DNA of 5,092 nucleotides from Reyranella sp. (GTDB lineage Bacteria > Pseudomonadota > Alphaproteobacteria > Reyranellales > Reyranellaceae): contig JADHLS010000499.1 of assembly GCA_016780605.1 (NCBI GenBank), forward strand, positions 1 to 5,092, written 5' to 3'. The notes below the pieces were generated by a model. That model saw nothing but the letters and a program-made list of their open reading frames with translations. It made no database searches and had not been told where the DNA came from. The position numbers and the translations under genes were made by a program. Positions 1 through 5,092 of this stretch are shown piece by piece; the first letter of the stretch is position 1; every line of letters starts with the position of its first letter.

Positions 1-1279
1 AGCTCGCCGGCAGGACGTAATGGGCGAGCTGGGCCGTTTCGGTCATCGCCACGTCGACAACCACCAGCAGCTCGAGCGCCCGCATGGCGCGCTCGACCTC
101 GACCGTGTCGGCCACGGTGTTGGCCGGGTTGCTGCTGTCGACGAAGACGGCGCGCAACCGGTCGGGATGATCCGACAGCACCGCCTTGGGAAAGCTGTTG
201 GGCGGCAGCAGGCCGCCGATGATCTCATCGCCGGTCGGTGCAAAGACCTTGCCCGGGCTGTTGCCCCACAGCGGCACCAGCCAGCTGTGCAGCTGGTTGG
301 TGCCGGGACGGCCCAGGCTGCCGGTCAGCATGATTAAAAGCTTCTCGAGATAGGAGTTCAGGGTCGAGTTGACGCCCTGCTGGATGCCGAGCTCGACGCG
401 CACCACCATCGCCTTGGCGGCGGCGATCATGTCGGCGCAGCGCTCCAGGTCGGCCATCGGCACGTCCGCCGCCTTGGCCCAGGCGTCGGCCGGGATGCCG
501 AGCAGCGCGTCACGGACCGTCTCGAAGCCCGTCGTGTGCTGGTCGATGAATGCCAAGTCTATGGCGCCTCGGCGAACCAGGATGGCGAGCAACGCCCCCA
601 GCAGAAAGGCGTCGGCGCCGGGACGCACGGCGAGATGCAGGTCGGCGAGCTCGGCCGTCTCGGTCCGTCGCGGGTCGACGACGATGAGCTTGCGCGCCGG
701 ATCCTTGCGGATGCGGTTCAGATGGTCGCGGGCATTGGGGAACCCGTGCGCGACCCAAGGATTGCAGCCCAGCACGAACAGCAGGTCGCAGTGATGGACG
801 TCCTCGGCGGTGTGGCAGTTCTGGCTGCCGAACATGCGGCCGTTGACCCAGAAGTCGCCGGTCTTCTCCTGGGCCAGCGCATTGAACGCGTTGTTGGAGC
901 CCAGCGACCGCAGCAGGCCCCGGACATAGGCGCCGCCGGCATGGTTGCCCTGCCCGCCGCCGCCGAACAGCGCGATGCTCTGGCCACCGTGCCTGCCGTG
1001 GATCTCGCGCACGCGGTCGGCGATCTCGGCGATGGCCGTCTCCCACGAGATCGCGTCGAAGCTGCCGTCGGCCCGCCGCCGCAGCGGTGAGGTCAAGCGG
1101 TCCTTGTGGTGGGCGTAGTACGGAATGCGCGCCGCCTTGTTGCAGAGGTAGCCCTGCGACTTGGGATTGCTGCGGTCGCCGCGGATTTTGCCCATCTGGC
1201 CGTTCTCGATCGCCACCTCGATCCCGCAATTCACGTAGCAGAGATTGCAGGCGGTCTTGTGCCACAGGACATCCGACAT
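1..1279 (-). CDS. Molybdopterin oxidoreductase (DMSO reductase superfamily), N-terminal 426 residues; runs off left edge
   Basis: This frame is open from an ATG at 1279 to the window edge, so the C-terminal part, including the usual dinucleotide-binding domain, is missing. Seen: an N-terminal [4Fe-4S] motif, C11-x2-C14-x3-C18-x27-C46, with K48 two residues after the last Cys, matching the lysine that relays electrons between cluster and pterin in formate dehydrogenases. Later come LLFVLGCNPW (166-175), VDPRRTETAELAD (201-213), LTGSLGRPG (318-326) and SNPANT followed by TETAQLAHYVLPAS at the visible end, all typical of the bis-MGD fold. No twin-arginine signal or membrane segment is visible at the N-terminus, so it is probably cytoplasmic. 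The start has GGAGG five bases upstream, 11 nt after the crotonase stop; it is the last visible operon gene. By-eye alignment with E. coli FdhF puts Q137-E138 at the Sec140-His141 position, so a formate dehydrogenase call is not supported. Family membership is secure; substrate is unknown. Confidence 0.93.
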   Translation of the reverse strand, partial: MSDVLWHKTACNLCYVNCGIEVAIENGQMGKIRGDRSNPKSQGYLCNKAARIPYYAHHKDRLTSPLRRRADGSFDAISWETAIAEIADRVREIHGRHGGQSIALFGGGGQGNHAGGAYVRGLLRSLGSNNAFNALAQEKTGDFWVNGRMFGSQNCHTAEDVHHCDLLFVLGCNPWVAHGFPNARDHLNRIRKDPARKLIVVDPRRTETAELADLHLAVRPGADAFLLGALLAILVRRGAIDLAFIDQHTTGFETVRDALLGIPADAWAKAADVPMADLERCADMIAAAKAMVVRVELGIQQGVNSTLNSYLEKLLIMLTGSLGRPGTNQLHSWLVPLWGNSPGKVFAPTGDEIIGGLLPPNSFPKAVLSDHPDRLRAVFVDSSNPANTVADTVEVERAMRALELLVVVDVAMTETAQLAHYVLPAS

Positions 1280-1290
1280 GAGTTCCTCCG

Positions 1291-2079
1291 CTAGCGACCC
1301 TGGAACTGCGCCTCGCGGCGCTCGACGAACGAACGGATGCCTTCCCTGGCATCCTCGGTGTCCATCACCGCGGCATAGATCGAAGGAATGGCGGCGACCG
1401 CCATGGCCTCGCCGGCCTGGATGTATTTCAGCGCCGCCTCCTTCATGGCGCGCAGCCCGAGCGGCGCGTTCTTCGCGATGCGCCGGGCGATCTCGACCGC
1501 CCGCTCGACCTGCTGGCCGGCCGGCACCACCTCCTGCACGAGGCCGATCTGCAGCGCGCGGTGGGCGTCGAACTCGTCGCACAGCATCAGGTGGTACATG
1601 GCGTTGCCCCAGCCGGTCCGCGTCAGGAACCGGAAGTGCGCGCCCCCGAGCGGCGCGATTCCGCGCCGCGACTCCATCTGGCAGAAGCGCGCGCTGTCGG
1701 CAGCGATCACGATGTCGGCGGCCAGCATCATCTCGATGCCGATGGTGAGGCAGAGGCCCTGCACCGCGGCGACCACCGGCTTCAGGGTGCGGCGCCGCAG
1801 CGCGAACGGATCGACATTGTCCGGCGGGCTGTCGCGACGCTCGCGGTTGGGACCGAAGAACTTCGGCATGTCGAGGCCGGCCGTCGTGTGCTCGCCGGCG
1901 AAGGCGAGGACGGCGACCCACAGCGCGTCGTCGCGGTCGAATGCCGTGAAGGCCTCCGACAGCTCGCTCATCATGCCCGGCGTGAAGGCATTCCGCTTGG
2001 CCACGTTGTCGACGACGATCTTGAAGATCCGGCCGTCGGTTTCGGTGCGAATCGTTCCGGGCTGGGCGGCGTCAGGCAT
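1291..2079 (-). CDS. Crotonase / enoyl-CoA hydratase family protein
   Basis: A 262-residue protein, normal length for a monofunctional crotonase. Family members bind acyl-CoA and stabilise an enolate in an oxyanion hole while hydrating, isomerising or cleaving it, in the cytoplasm as trimers or hexamers. Seen: KRNAF (28-32) in the CoA-binding region, TTAGLDM (65-71) as the first oxyanion loop, VAAVQGLCLTIGIE (103-116) as the second, and CQMESRRG (133-140). E116 and E136 align with the two catalytic glutamates of rat enoyl-CoA hydratase (E144, E164), so hydratase chemistry is possible. The usual GGG before the first Glu is replaced by T112-I113-G114, which I recall from a proteobacterial subfamily of unassigned substrate. 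The ATG overlaps the GST stop by 8 nt and has GGAGAG five bases upstream (complement of 2085-2090), suggesting translational coupling. The family call is firm; the reaction and substrate are open. Confidence 0.93.
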   Translation of the reverse strand: MPDAAQPGTIRTETDGRIFKIVVDNVAKRNAFTPGMMSELSEAFTAFDRDDALWVAVLAFAGEHTTAGLDMPKFFGPNRERRDSPPDNVDPFALRRRTLKPVVAAVQGLCLTIGIEMMLAADIVIAADSARFCQMESRRGIAPLGGAHFRFLTRTGWGNAMYHLMLCDEFDAHRALQIGLVQEVVPAGQQVERAVEIARRIAKNAPLGLRAMKEAALKYIQAGEAMAVAAIPSIYAAVMDTEDAREGIRSFVERREAQFQGR

Positions 2080-2746
2080 GATGTCTCTCCGTGGCGGGTG
2101 GCGGCGGCGCCAGGTTGGCTCGCAGGGCTTCCTGATAGGCCGGCCGGGCGGTGATGCGGGCGACGTAGTCGCAGCAGATTTGCGGCACGGGCACGCCGTA
2201 GTTGATCGCCCACACGAGGCAGGTCGTCAGCAGCATGTCGGCGCTGGTGAACCGCCCGCCCACCAGATAATGCCGGTCATCACCCAGCGCATGGATGACG
2301 TGACGCAGCTGGGTCTCGAAATACTGGCCGGCGCTTTGGACGGCGACCGGCGCGTCGCCGTAGATGTGCTTCAGGTCGCGGTGGCGGCGCATGACATAGA
2401 GGCTCGTCGCATCGAGCTCCATGGCGATGTGGAAGCACCATTCCATCCACGTCGCGCGCAGCCGGGCATCGGCCGGGACCAGCCTGTTGTCGTCGGTGCC
2501 GTATGTATCGGAGAGATAGGCGATGATGGCCGGACTCTCGGCGATGGTGAAATCGCCGTCCTGCAGCACGGGGATCTTCTGGCGCGGGTTGATCTGCGTG
2601 AACTCGGCTGTCTTGGTCTCGCCGGTGCGCGGCAGGATGGGATGCGCCACGTAGTCAAGCCCGAGCTCGTGCAGCGCCCAGACGGCGCGCAGGGTGCGGC
2701 TGGTGGTGACGCCCCACAAATGCAGCCGCGGTTGCTGCTCGGCCAT
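2072..2746 (-). CDS. Glutathione S-transferase family protein
   Basis: A 224-residue protein, the usual length for a cytosolic GST. Residues about 7-83 form the thioredoxin-fold N-domain: WGVTTSRTLRAVWAL (11-25) carries the T14/T15/S16 cluster where Ser- or Thr-type bacterial GSTs activate the glutathione thiol. QKIPVL (56-61) is the cis-proline loop, and E70-S71 before AIIAYL is the gamma-glutamyl binding pair. The all-helical C-domain follows, with the N-capping box FTSAD (166-170). The family conjugates glutathione to electrophiles, or uses it for dehalogenation, peroxide reduction or cis-trans isomerisation of pathway intermediates. Sitting between an SDR and a crotonase, a dedicated catabolic step (thiol addition or isomerisation) is more likely than general detoxification; that is inference. 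The ATG lies 1 nt after the SDR stop, and its Shine-Dalgarno (AGAGGTGG) lies within the last SDR codons. The reaction cannot be predicted. Confidence 0.93.
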   Translation of the reverse strand: MAEQQPRLHLWGVTTSRTLRAVWALHELGLDYVAHPILPRTGETKTAEFTQINPRQKIPVLQDGDFTIAESPAIIAYLSDTYGTDDNRLVPADARLRATWMEWCFHIAMELDATSLYVMRRHRDLKHIYGDAPVAVQSAGQYFETQLRHVIHALGDDRHYLVGGRFTSADMLLTTCLVWAINYGVPVPQICCDYVARITARPAYQEALRANLAPPPPATERHHA

Positions 2747-2747
2747 G

Positions 2748-3503
2748 TCACCACCTCTCGATCGCGGTGCGCAGGTCGAGCTCGTGGGTCCAGCCGTAGG
2801 CCGGCTGGACGTGCAGCGCCCAGTACGCTTCGGCGATCGCCTTGGTCTGGATCAGGGTATTGGGCGGCAGCGAATCGACCGCCTCGCCGATCCGCGCCCG
2901 CATGCGCTTGCGGATGGCCTCGCTGTCGACGCCACCGTCGACCAGGAGATGGGCGACATGGATGTTCTTCGGTCCCAGCTCGCGCGCCATCGATTGCGCC
3001 ACGGCCCGCAGCCCGAACTTCGCCGAGGCGAAGGCGGCGAAGCCCGCGCCGCCGCGTACGCTGGCGGTAGCGCCGGTGAACAGGATGGTGCCGCGGCCGC
3101 GCGGCACCATGTAGCGCGCCGCCTCGCGCCCGGTGAGGAAGCCGCCATAACAGGCGAGCTCCCAGGCCTTGCGGAACAGCGACTCACTCGTCTCCACCAG
3201 CGGCAGGTTGACGTTGGAGCCCGCGTTGTAGAGGCAGACCTCGATCGGCCCCATCTCGCGCTCGACCTTGGCGAACAGGTCCTGCACCGCATCCTCCTGG
3301 CGGGCATCGACGCTGAAGGCGCGCAGCGTGCCACCGCTGGCCGCGACCTCGTCGATCAGCGCCTTGGCCTTGGCGGCATCGCGCCGCGCCACGCAGACCT
3401 GCAGGCCGCCGGCTGCGAAGCGTCGGGCGACGGCGGCGCCGATGGCATCGCCGGCGCCCACGAGGAGAGCGACTGGGAGAGCGACGGCGCGGCTGTCCGT
3501 CAT
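2748..3503 (-). CDS. Short-chain dehydrogenase/reductase (SDR) family protein with Phe at the catalytic Tyr position
   Basis: A 251-residue Rossmann-fold protein, classical SDR length. Numbered from the ATG at 3503: LVGAGDAIGAAVARRFA (14-30) is the dinucleotide-binding glycine motif in the variant GAGDAIG, R40-R41 after the second strand suggests NADP(H) preference, D66 sits at the adenine-contact position, and N93-A94-G95 is the structural NAG motif. The active-site segment reads GFAAFASAKFGL (154-165). The YxxxK dyad is therefore F158-x3-K162, with Tyr replaced by Phe, and the expected catalytic Ser region reads FTGATAS (142-148). I recall other proteobacterial SDRs with this FTGATAS...FAxAK signature, so it is probably a subfamily trait rather than decay. 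An ATG at 3509 adds two residues, but GGGGA is only 1 nt before it and 7 nt before the 3503 ATG, so I chose the latter. First gene of the operon, behind a candidate operator. Classical alcohol/ketone oxidoreduction is uncertain. Confidence 0.9.
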   Translation of the reverse strand: MTDSRAVALPVALLVGAGDAIGAAVARRFAAGGLQVCVARRDAAKAKALIDEVAASGGTLRAFSVDARQEDAVQDLFAKVEREMGPIEVCLYNAGSNVNLPLVETSESLFRKAWELACYGGFLTGREAARYMVPRGRGTILFTGATASVRGGAGFAAFASAKFGLRAVAQSMARELGPKNIHVAHLLVDGGVDSEAIRKRMRARIGEAVDSLPPNTLIQTKAIAEAYWALHVQPAYGWTHELDLRTAIERW

Positions 3504-3510
3504 GTGCATT

Positions 3511-3515
3511 TCCCC
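3511..3515 (-). promoter_or_regulatory. Ribosome binding site that decides the SDR start
   Basis: On the minus strand this reads GGGGA. It is 7 nt from the ATG at 3503 but only 1 nt from the ATG at 3509, so the downstream ATG is the better start. Confidence 0.55.
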
Positions 3516-3525
3516 AATTCTGTCT

Positions 3526-3552
3526 TTGTTAGTTTGAAAAAAGCACTAACAA
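3526..3552. promoter_or_regulatory. Inverted repeat, candidate operator of the SDR operon
   Basis: TTGTTAGT (3526-3533) and ACTAACAA (3545-3552) are perfect 8-bp inverted arms around an 11-nt AT-rich spacer. The repeat lies in the 86-bp gap between the HxlR-type regulator and the SDR, about 22 bp before the SDR start codon, where a repressor would block the promoter or early transcript. HxlR-family dimers bind dyad-symmetric sites in the promoters they control (for example TACT/AGTA half-sites for Bacillus YodB). Assignment to the neighbouring regulator is inference. No clear -10/-35 pair was found; TTGTTA on the minus strand overlaps an arm but lacks a convincing -10 at 16-18 nt. A transcript hairpin is possible but its stem is AU-rich. 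Confidence 0.5.
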
Positions 3553-3589
3553 GTCTCGGCTCGTTCGCCGCGAGGCGCAAGCGGATTCC

Positions 3590-4123
3590 CTACGGATGTG
3601 CGCGAGAAGATTTAGCCGGACGCCGTGCTTTTCTTTCGCCGGCCGGCCAGTGACGCGGCAGGTGGCGCGGACTTGCCGCGCCCGGCCCGCGATGGACGTG
3701 GACGTGCTTGGGGCTGAGCGGCTCGCCGCATTCCGAGCAGGTCATCACCGGATCGAAGGTCTTGCCGCAGCTCACATGCTGGTGCAGCAGCGGACGGCCC
3801 TTCTTGCCGGCCATATGGACATCGCCCCAATGCACGATGGCCATGACGATGGGATAGAGATCGAGCCCCTTCTGCGTCAGCCGGTATTCGTAGCGCAGCG
3901 GCCGTTCCTGGTAAGGCACCTTGGTCAGCACGAAGTCGTCGACCAGCTTGCGCAGGCGGCTCGCCAGGATCGGCCGCGTGATCCCGAGCCGGGCCTGGAA
4001 CTCCTCGAAGCGGCGCACGCGCAGGAAGCAGTCGCGCAGGATCAGGAGGGTCCAGCGGTCGCCGATGACCGACACCGTGCGCGCCACCGAGCACGCCTCG
4101 TCCTCCAGCCTGTTCCAACGCAT
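3590..4123 (-). CDS. HxlR-family winged-helix transcriptional regulator with C-terminal Cys motif
   Basis: A 177-residue regulator. Residues about 10-102 are the HxlR winged helix-turn-helix: CSVARTVSVIGDRWTLLIL (11-29), then RRFEEFQARL, ITRPILASRLRKL (48-60; recognition helix) and the wing YQERPLRYEYRLTQKG (71-86). C11 sits at the conserved N-terminal Cys that senses electrophiles or disulfide stress in Bacillus relatives YodB and HypR; that it senses here is inference. After the DNA-binding domain comes an extension with C119, C129-x2-C132 and His-rich KHVHVH (139-144), possibly metal-binding, then a basic tail rich in Pro, Arg and Ala. I chose the ATG at 4123; an in-frame TTG at 4129 would add two residues, and neither has a strong Shine-Dalgarno. 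It lies just upstream of the SDR operon on the same strand and diverges from the CoA-transferase, so it probably controls one or both. Confidence 0.9.
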   Translation of the reverse strand: MRWNRLEDEACSVARTVSVIGDRWTLLILRDCFLRVRRFEEFQARLGITRPILASRLRKLVDDFVLTKVPYQERPLRYEYRLTQKGLDLYPIVMAIVHWGDVHMAGKKGRPLLHQHVSCGKTFDPVMTCSECGEPLSPKHVHVHRGPGAASPRHLPRHWPAGERKARRPAKSSRAHP

Positions 4124-4134
4124 GGCCAAAGCTT

Positions 4135-4144
4135 AACCCAGGTT
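4135..4144. repeat. Small palindrome AACC-CA-GGTT before the regulator gene
   Basis: AACC (4135-4138) and GGTT (4141-4144) are inverted around CA, 12 bp upstream of the regulator ATG. It could be an autoregulatory site, but a 4-bp arm can occur by chance and it does not match the TTAGT/ACTAA arms near the SDR. Confidence 0.2.
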
Positions 4145-4170
4145 CAATAAGAAAACCAACCGATACCCGG

Positions 4171-4293
4171 CCGTCATCCCGACCGGAGCCGAGCGCAGCG
4201 AGGCGAAGTGGAGGGACCTGTTCTTGTGATGCATCGACAAGAAAAGGTCCCTCGACTACGCTGCCCTTCGGGCGGCTCCGCTCGGGATGACGG
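4171..4293. repeat. 123-bp long palindromic extragenic repeat (REP/MITE-like)
   Basis: The two halves are nearly complementary. The tips CCGTCATCCCGA (4171-4182) and TCGGGATGACGG (4282-4293) match over 12 bp. CGGAGCC (4184-4190) pairs with GGCTCCG (4274-4280). The middle section matches at about two thirds of positions. The inner arms GGGACCTGTTCTTGT (4213-4227) and ACAAGAAAAGGTCCC (4237-4251) pair at 14 of 15, and the loop contains the palindrome GATGCATC. Transcribed from either strand this would fold into one long hairpin. Dispersed repeats beginning GTCATCCCGA with this look are, from memory, common between genes of alphaproteobacteria and other GC-rich bacteria. It lies upstream of both flanking genes, so it is not serving as a terminator for either. 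No target-site duplication is obvious at its ends. Confidence 0.8.
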
Positions 4294-4344
4294 GTCGAGC
4301 CTGAATCGATTAGTTTTGATCGCCACATCATGACTTCGACGACG

Positions 4345-4373
4345 TTGTGAGGCCGCCGGTCCGCCAGTATACG
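4345..4373 (+). promoter_or_regulatory. Sigma70-like promoter of the CoA-transferase gene
   Basis: TTGTGA (4345-4350; 4 of 6 to TTGACA) and TATACG (4368-4373; 4 of 6 to TATAAT) are separated by exactly 17 nt. Transcription would start near 4380, giving a leader of about 20 nt that contains the GGAGG ribosome binding site (4389-4393), six bases before the ATG. Confidence 0.5.
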
Positions 4374-4399
4374 TGCTGAAACGACACTGGAGGCGACGC

Positions 4400-5092
4400 A
4401 TGACTGGTCCGTTGTCGGGGGTGCGGGTCATCGACCTCACCAGCGTGGTATCGGGGCCGTTCGCCACGACGTTCCTGGCCGACCAGGGTGCCGACGTGAT
4501 CAAGGTCGAGCCGCCCACTGGCGACATCACGCGCCGCAGCCGCCAGTCGGTCGATCCGACCGGCCAGTTCTCGGCTCTGTTCATCTCGACCAATCGCGGC
4601 AAGCGCTCGCTGTCGATCGACCTCAAGCAGCGCGAGGGCGTCGAAATCCTGAAGAAGCTGATCGCCCGCTCCGACGTCCTGGTGCAGAACTTCCGGCCGC
4701 AGGTCATGGAACGGCTGGGCCTCGGCGAGCCGGCCATGCGGGCACTCAATCCGCGCCTGATCTACGTCTCGATCAGCGGCGCCGGCGACAGCGGTCCCTA
4801 TTCCGAGAAGCGCATCTACGATCCCATCATCCAGGGCCTCTCGGGGTTCGCCGACGTGCAGTCCAACGCGGAAACCGGGCGCCCGCAGATGATCCGGACC
4901 ATCGTCGCCGACAAGACCACGTCGGTCTTCACGGCCCAGGCGGTGGCGTCGGCCCTGTACGCGCGGGAGAAGACCGGTATTGGCCAGCACATCAAGGTGG
5001 CGATGCTCGACGTCATGATCTCCTACCTCTGGCCGGAAGCGATGATGCTGTACACGTTGGTCGGACAGGAGGCCACGGCGAACGACCCGAAG
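4400..5092 (+). CDS. CaiB/BaiF (class III) CoA-transferase, N-terminal 231 residues; runs off right edge
   Basis: The frame is open from ATG 4400 to the window end. Family enzymes are about 380-420 residues, so a little over half is present. They move CoA from a donor thioester to a carboxylic acid through aspartyl-CoA intermediates, working as interlocked cytoplasmic dimers. Seen: LSGVRVIDLTSVVSGPFAT (5-23), the N-terminal Rossmann entry; LADQGADVIKVEPPTGD (26-42), the family signature; NRGKRSLSIDL (65-75); DVLVQNFRPQVMERLGL (92-108); and RTIVADKTTSVFTAQAVA (166-183), where D171 matches catalytic Asp169 of formyl-CoA transferase. Q29 sits where family members often have Lys or Gln. GGAGG lies six bases before the ATG, behind a recognisable promoter. 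Transcribed away from the regulator and SDR operon, it is a plausible activation step for the acid degraded by the cluster (inference). Acid and CoA donor cannot be inferred. Confidence 0.94.
   Translation, partial: MTGPLSGVRVIDLTSVVSGPFATTFLADQGADVIKVEPPTGDITRRSRQSVDPTGQFSALFISTNRGKRSLSIDLKQREGVEILKKLIARSDVLVQNFRPQVMERLGLGEPAMRALNPRLIYVSISGAGDSGPYSEKRIYDPIIQGLSGFADVQSNAETGRPQMIRTIVADKTTSVFTAQAVASALYAREKTGIGQHIKVAMLDVMISYLWPEAMMLYTLVGQEATANDPK

Noticed and set aside
1..1279. Formate dehydrogenase or periplasmic nitrate reductase annotation
   Set aside because: The Sec/Cys ligand position and the FdhF His141 and Arg333 equivalents are not seen, and there is no TAT signal, so only the superfamily name is given.
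510..1352. A 280-codon minus-strand frame inside the molybdopterin oxidoreductase region
   Set aside because: It is out of frame with the protein carrying all the Fe-S and MGD motifs, and its translation is compositionally biased without recognisable features.
1388..3070. A 560-codon open frame on the plus strand opposite the crotonase, GST and SDR genes
   Set aside because: It spans three recognisable minus-strand genes, its translation is Arg/Ala/Ser/Pro-rich with no domain, and such antisense frames are expected when GC-rich codons are read in reverse.
3596..4150. A 184-codon plus-strand frame opposite the HxlR regulator
   Set aside because: It mirrors a well-defined winged-helix gene and has no recognisable domain.
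4129..4162. A sigma70 promoter for the regulator (TTGGTT, 17 nt, TTAAGC on the minus strand)
   Set aside because: The -10 matches consensus at only two of six positions and would leave almost no leader, so it is not listed as a feature.
4171..4293. The palindrome as a Rho-independent terminator or CRISPR unit
   Set aside because: No gene ends into it from either side, there is no U-run after the stem, and there is no repeat-spacer periodicity.
4328..4990. A 220-codon minus-strand frame opposite the CoA-transferase
   Set aside because: The plus strand encodes a clear CaiB/BaiF protein with catalytic Asp, ribosome binding site and promoter; the reverse frame has no motif.

Overview
The window is GC-rich, with G or C at most third codon positions, Shine-Dalgarno sites before nearly every gene, and tightly packed genes of CoA-thioester chemistry. 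This fits an environmental, metabolically versatile proteobacterium, most likely an alphaproteobacterium (Rhizobiales or Rhodospirillales type). That placement is an impression from protein style and from a GTCATCCCGA-type palindromic repeat; nothing here identifies a genus.

Layout. Four minus-strand genes form a compact operon, in transcription order: a short-chain dehydrogenase/reductase (SDR, 3503-2748), a glutathione S-transferase family protein (2746-2072), a crotonase/enoyl-CoA hydratase family protein (2079-1291), and a molybdopterin oxidoreductase (1279 to beyond the left edge; 426 codons visible). Junctions are 1 nt, an 8-nt overlap and 11 nt, each with its own ribosome binding site. 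Upstream on the same strand, 86 bp before the SDR, is an HxlR-type winged-helix regulator (4123-3590). The gap between them holds an 8-bp perfect inverted repeat, the best candidate operator. Divergently, on the plus strand, a class III (CaiB/BaiF) CoA-transferase begins at 4400 behind a good sigma70-like promoter and runs off the right edge. The 276-bp divergent gap carries a 123-bp nearly self-complementary palindrome of the dispersed extragenic repeat type.

Function. The set looks like a regulated accessory catabolic cluster. The CoA-transferase could activate a carboxylic acid to its CoA thioester, the crotonase could hydrate, isomerise or cleave the acyl-CoA, the SDR and molybdenum enzyme could do redox steps, and the GST-like protein could add or remove a thiol or isomerise an intermediate. 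HxlR would sense an intermediate or electrophile. The substrate cannot be read from the sequence. The most unusual points are that two of the redox enzymes depart from the textbook active site: the molybdenum enzyme shows Gln-Glu where formate dehydrogenase has Sec-His, and the SDR has Phe in place of the catalytic Tyr.
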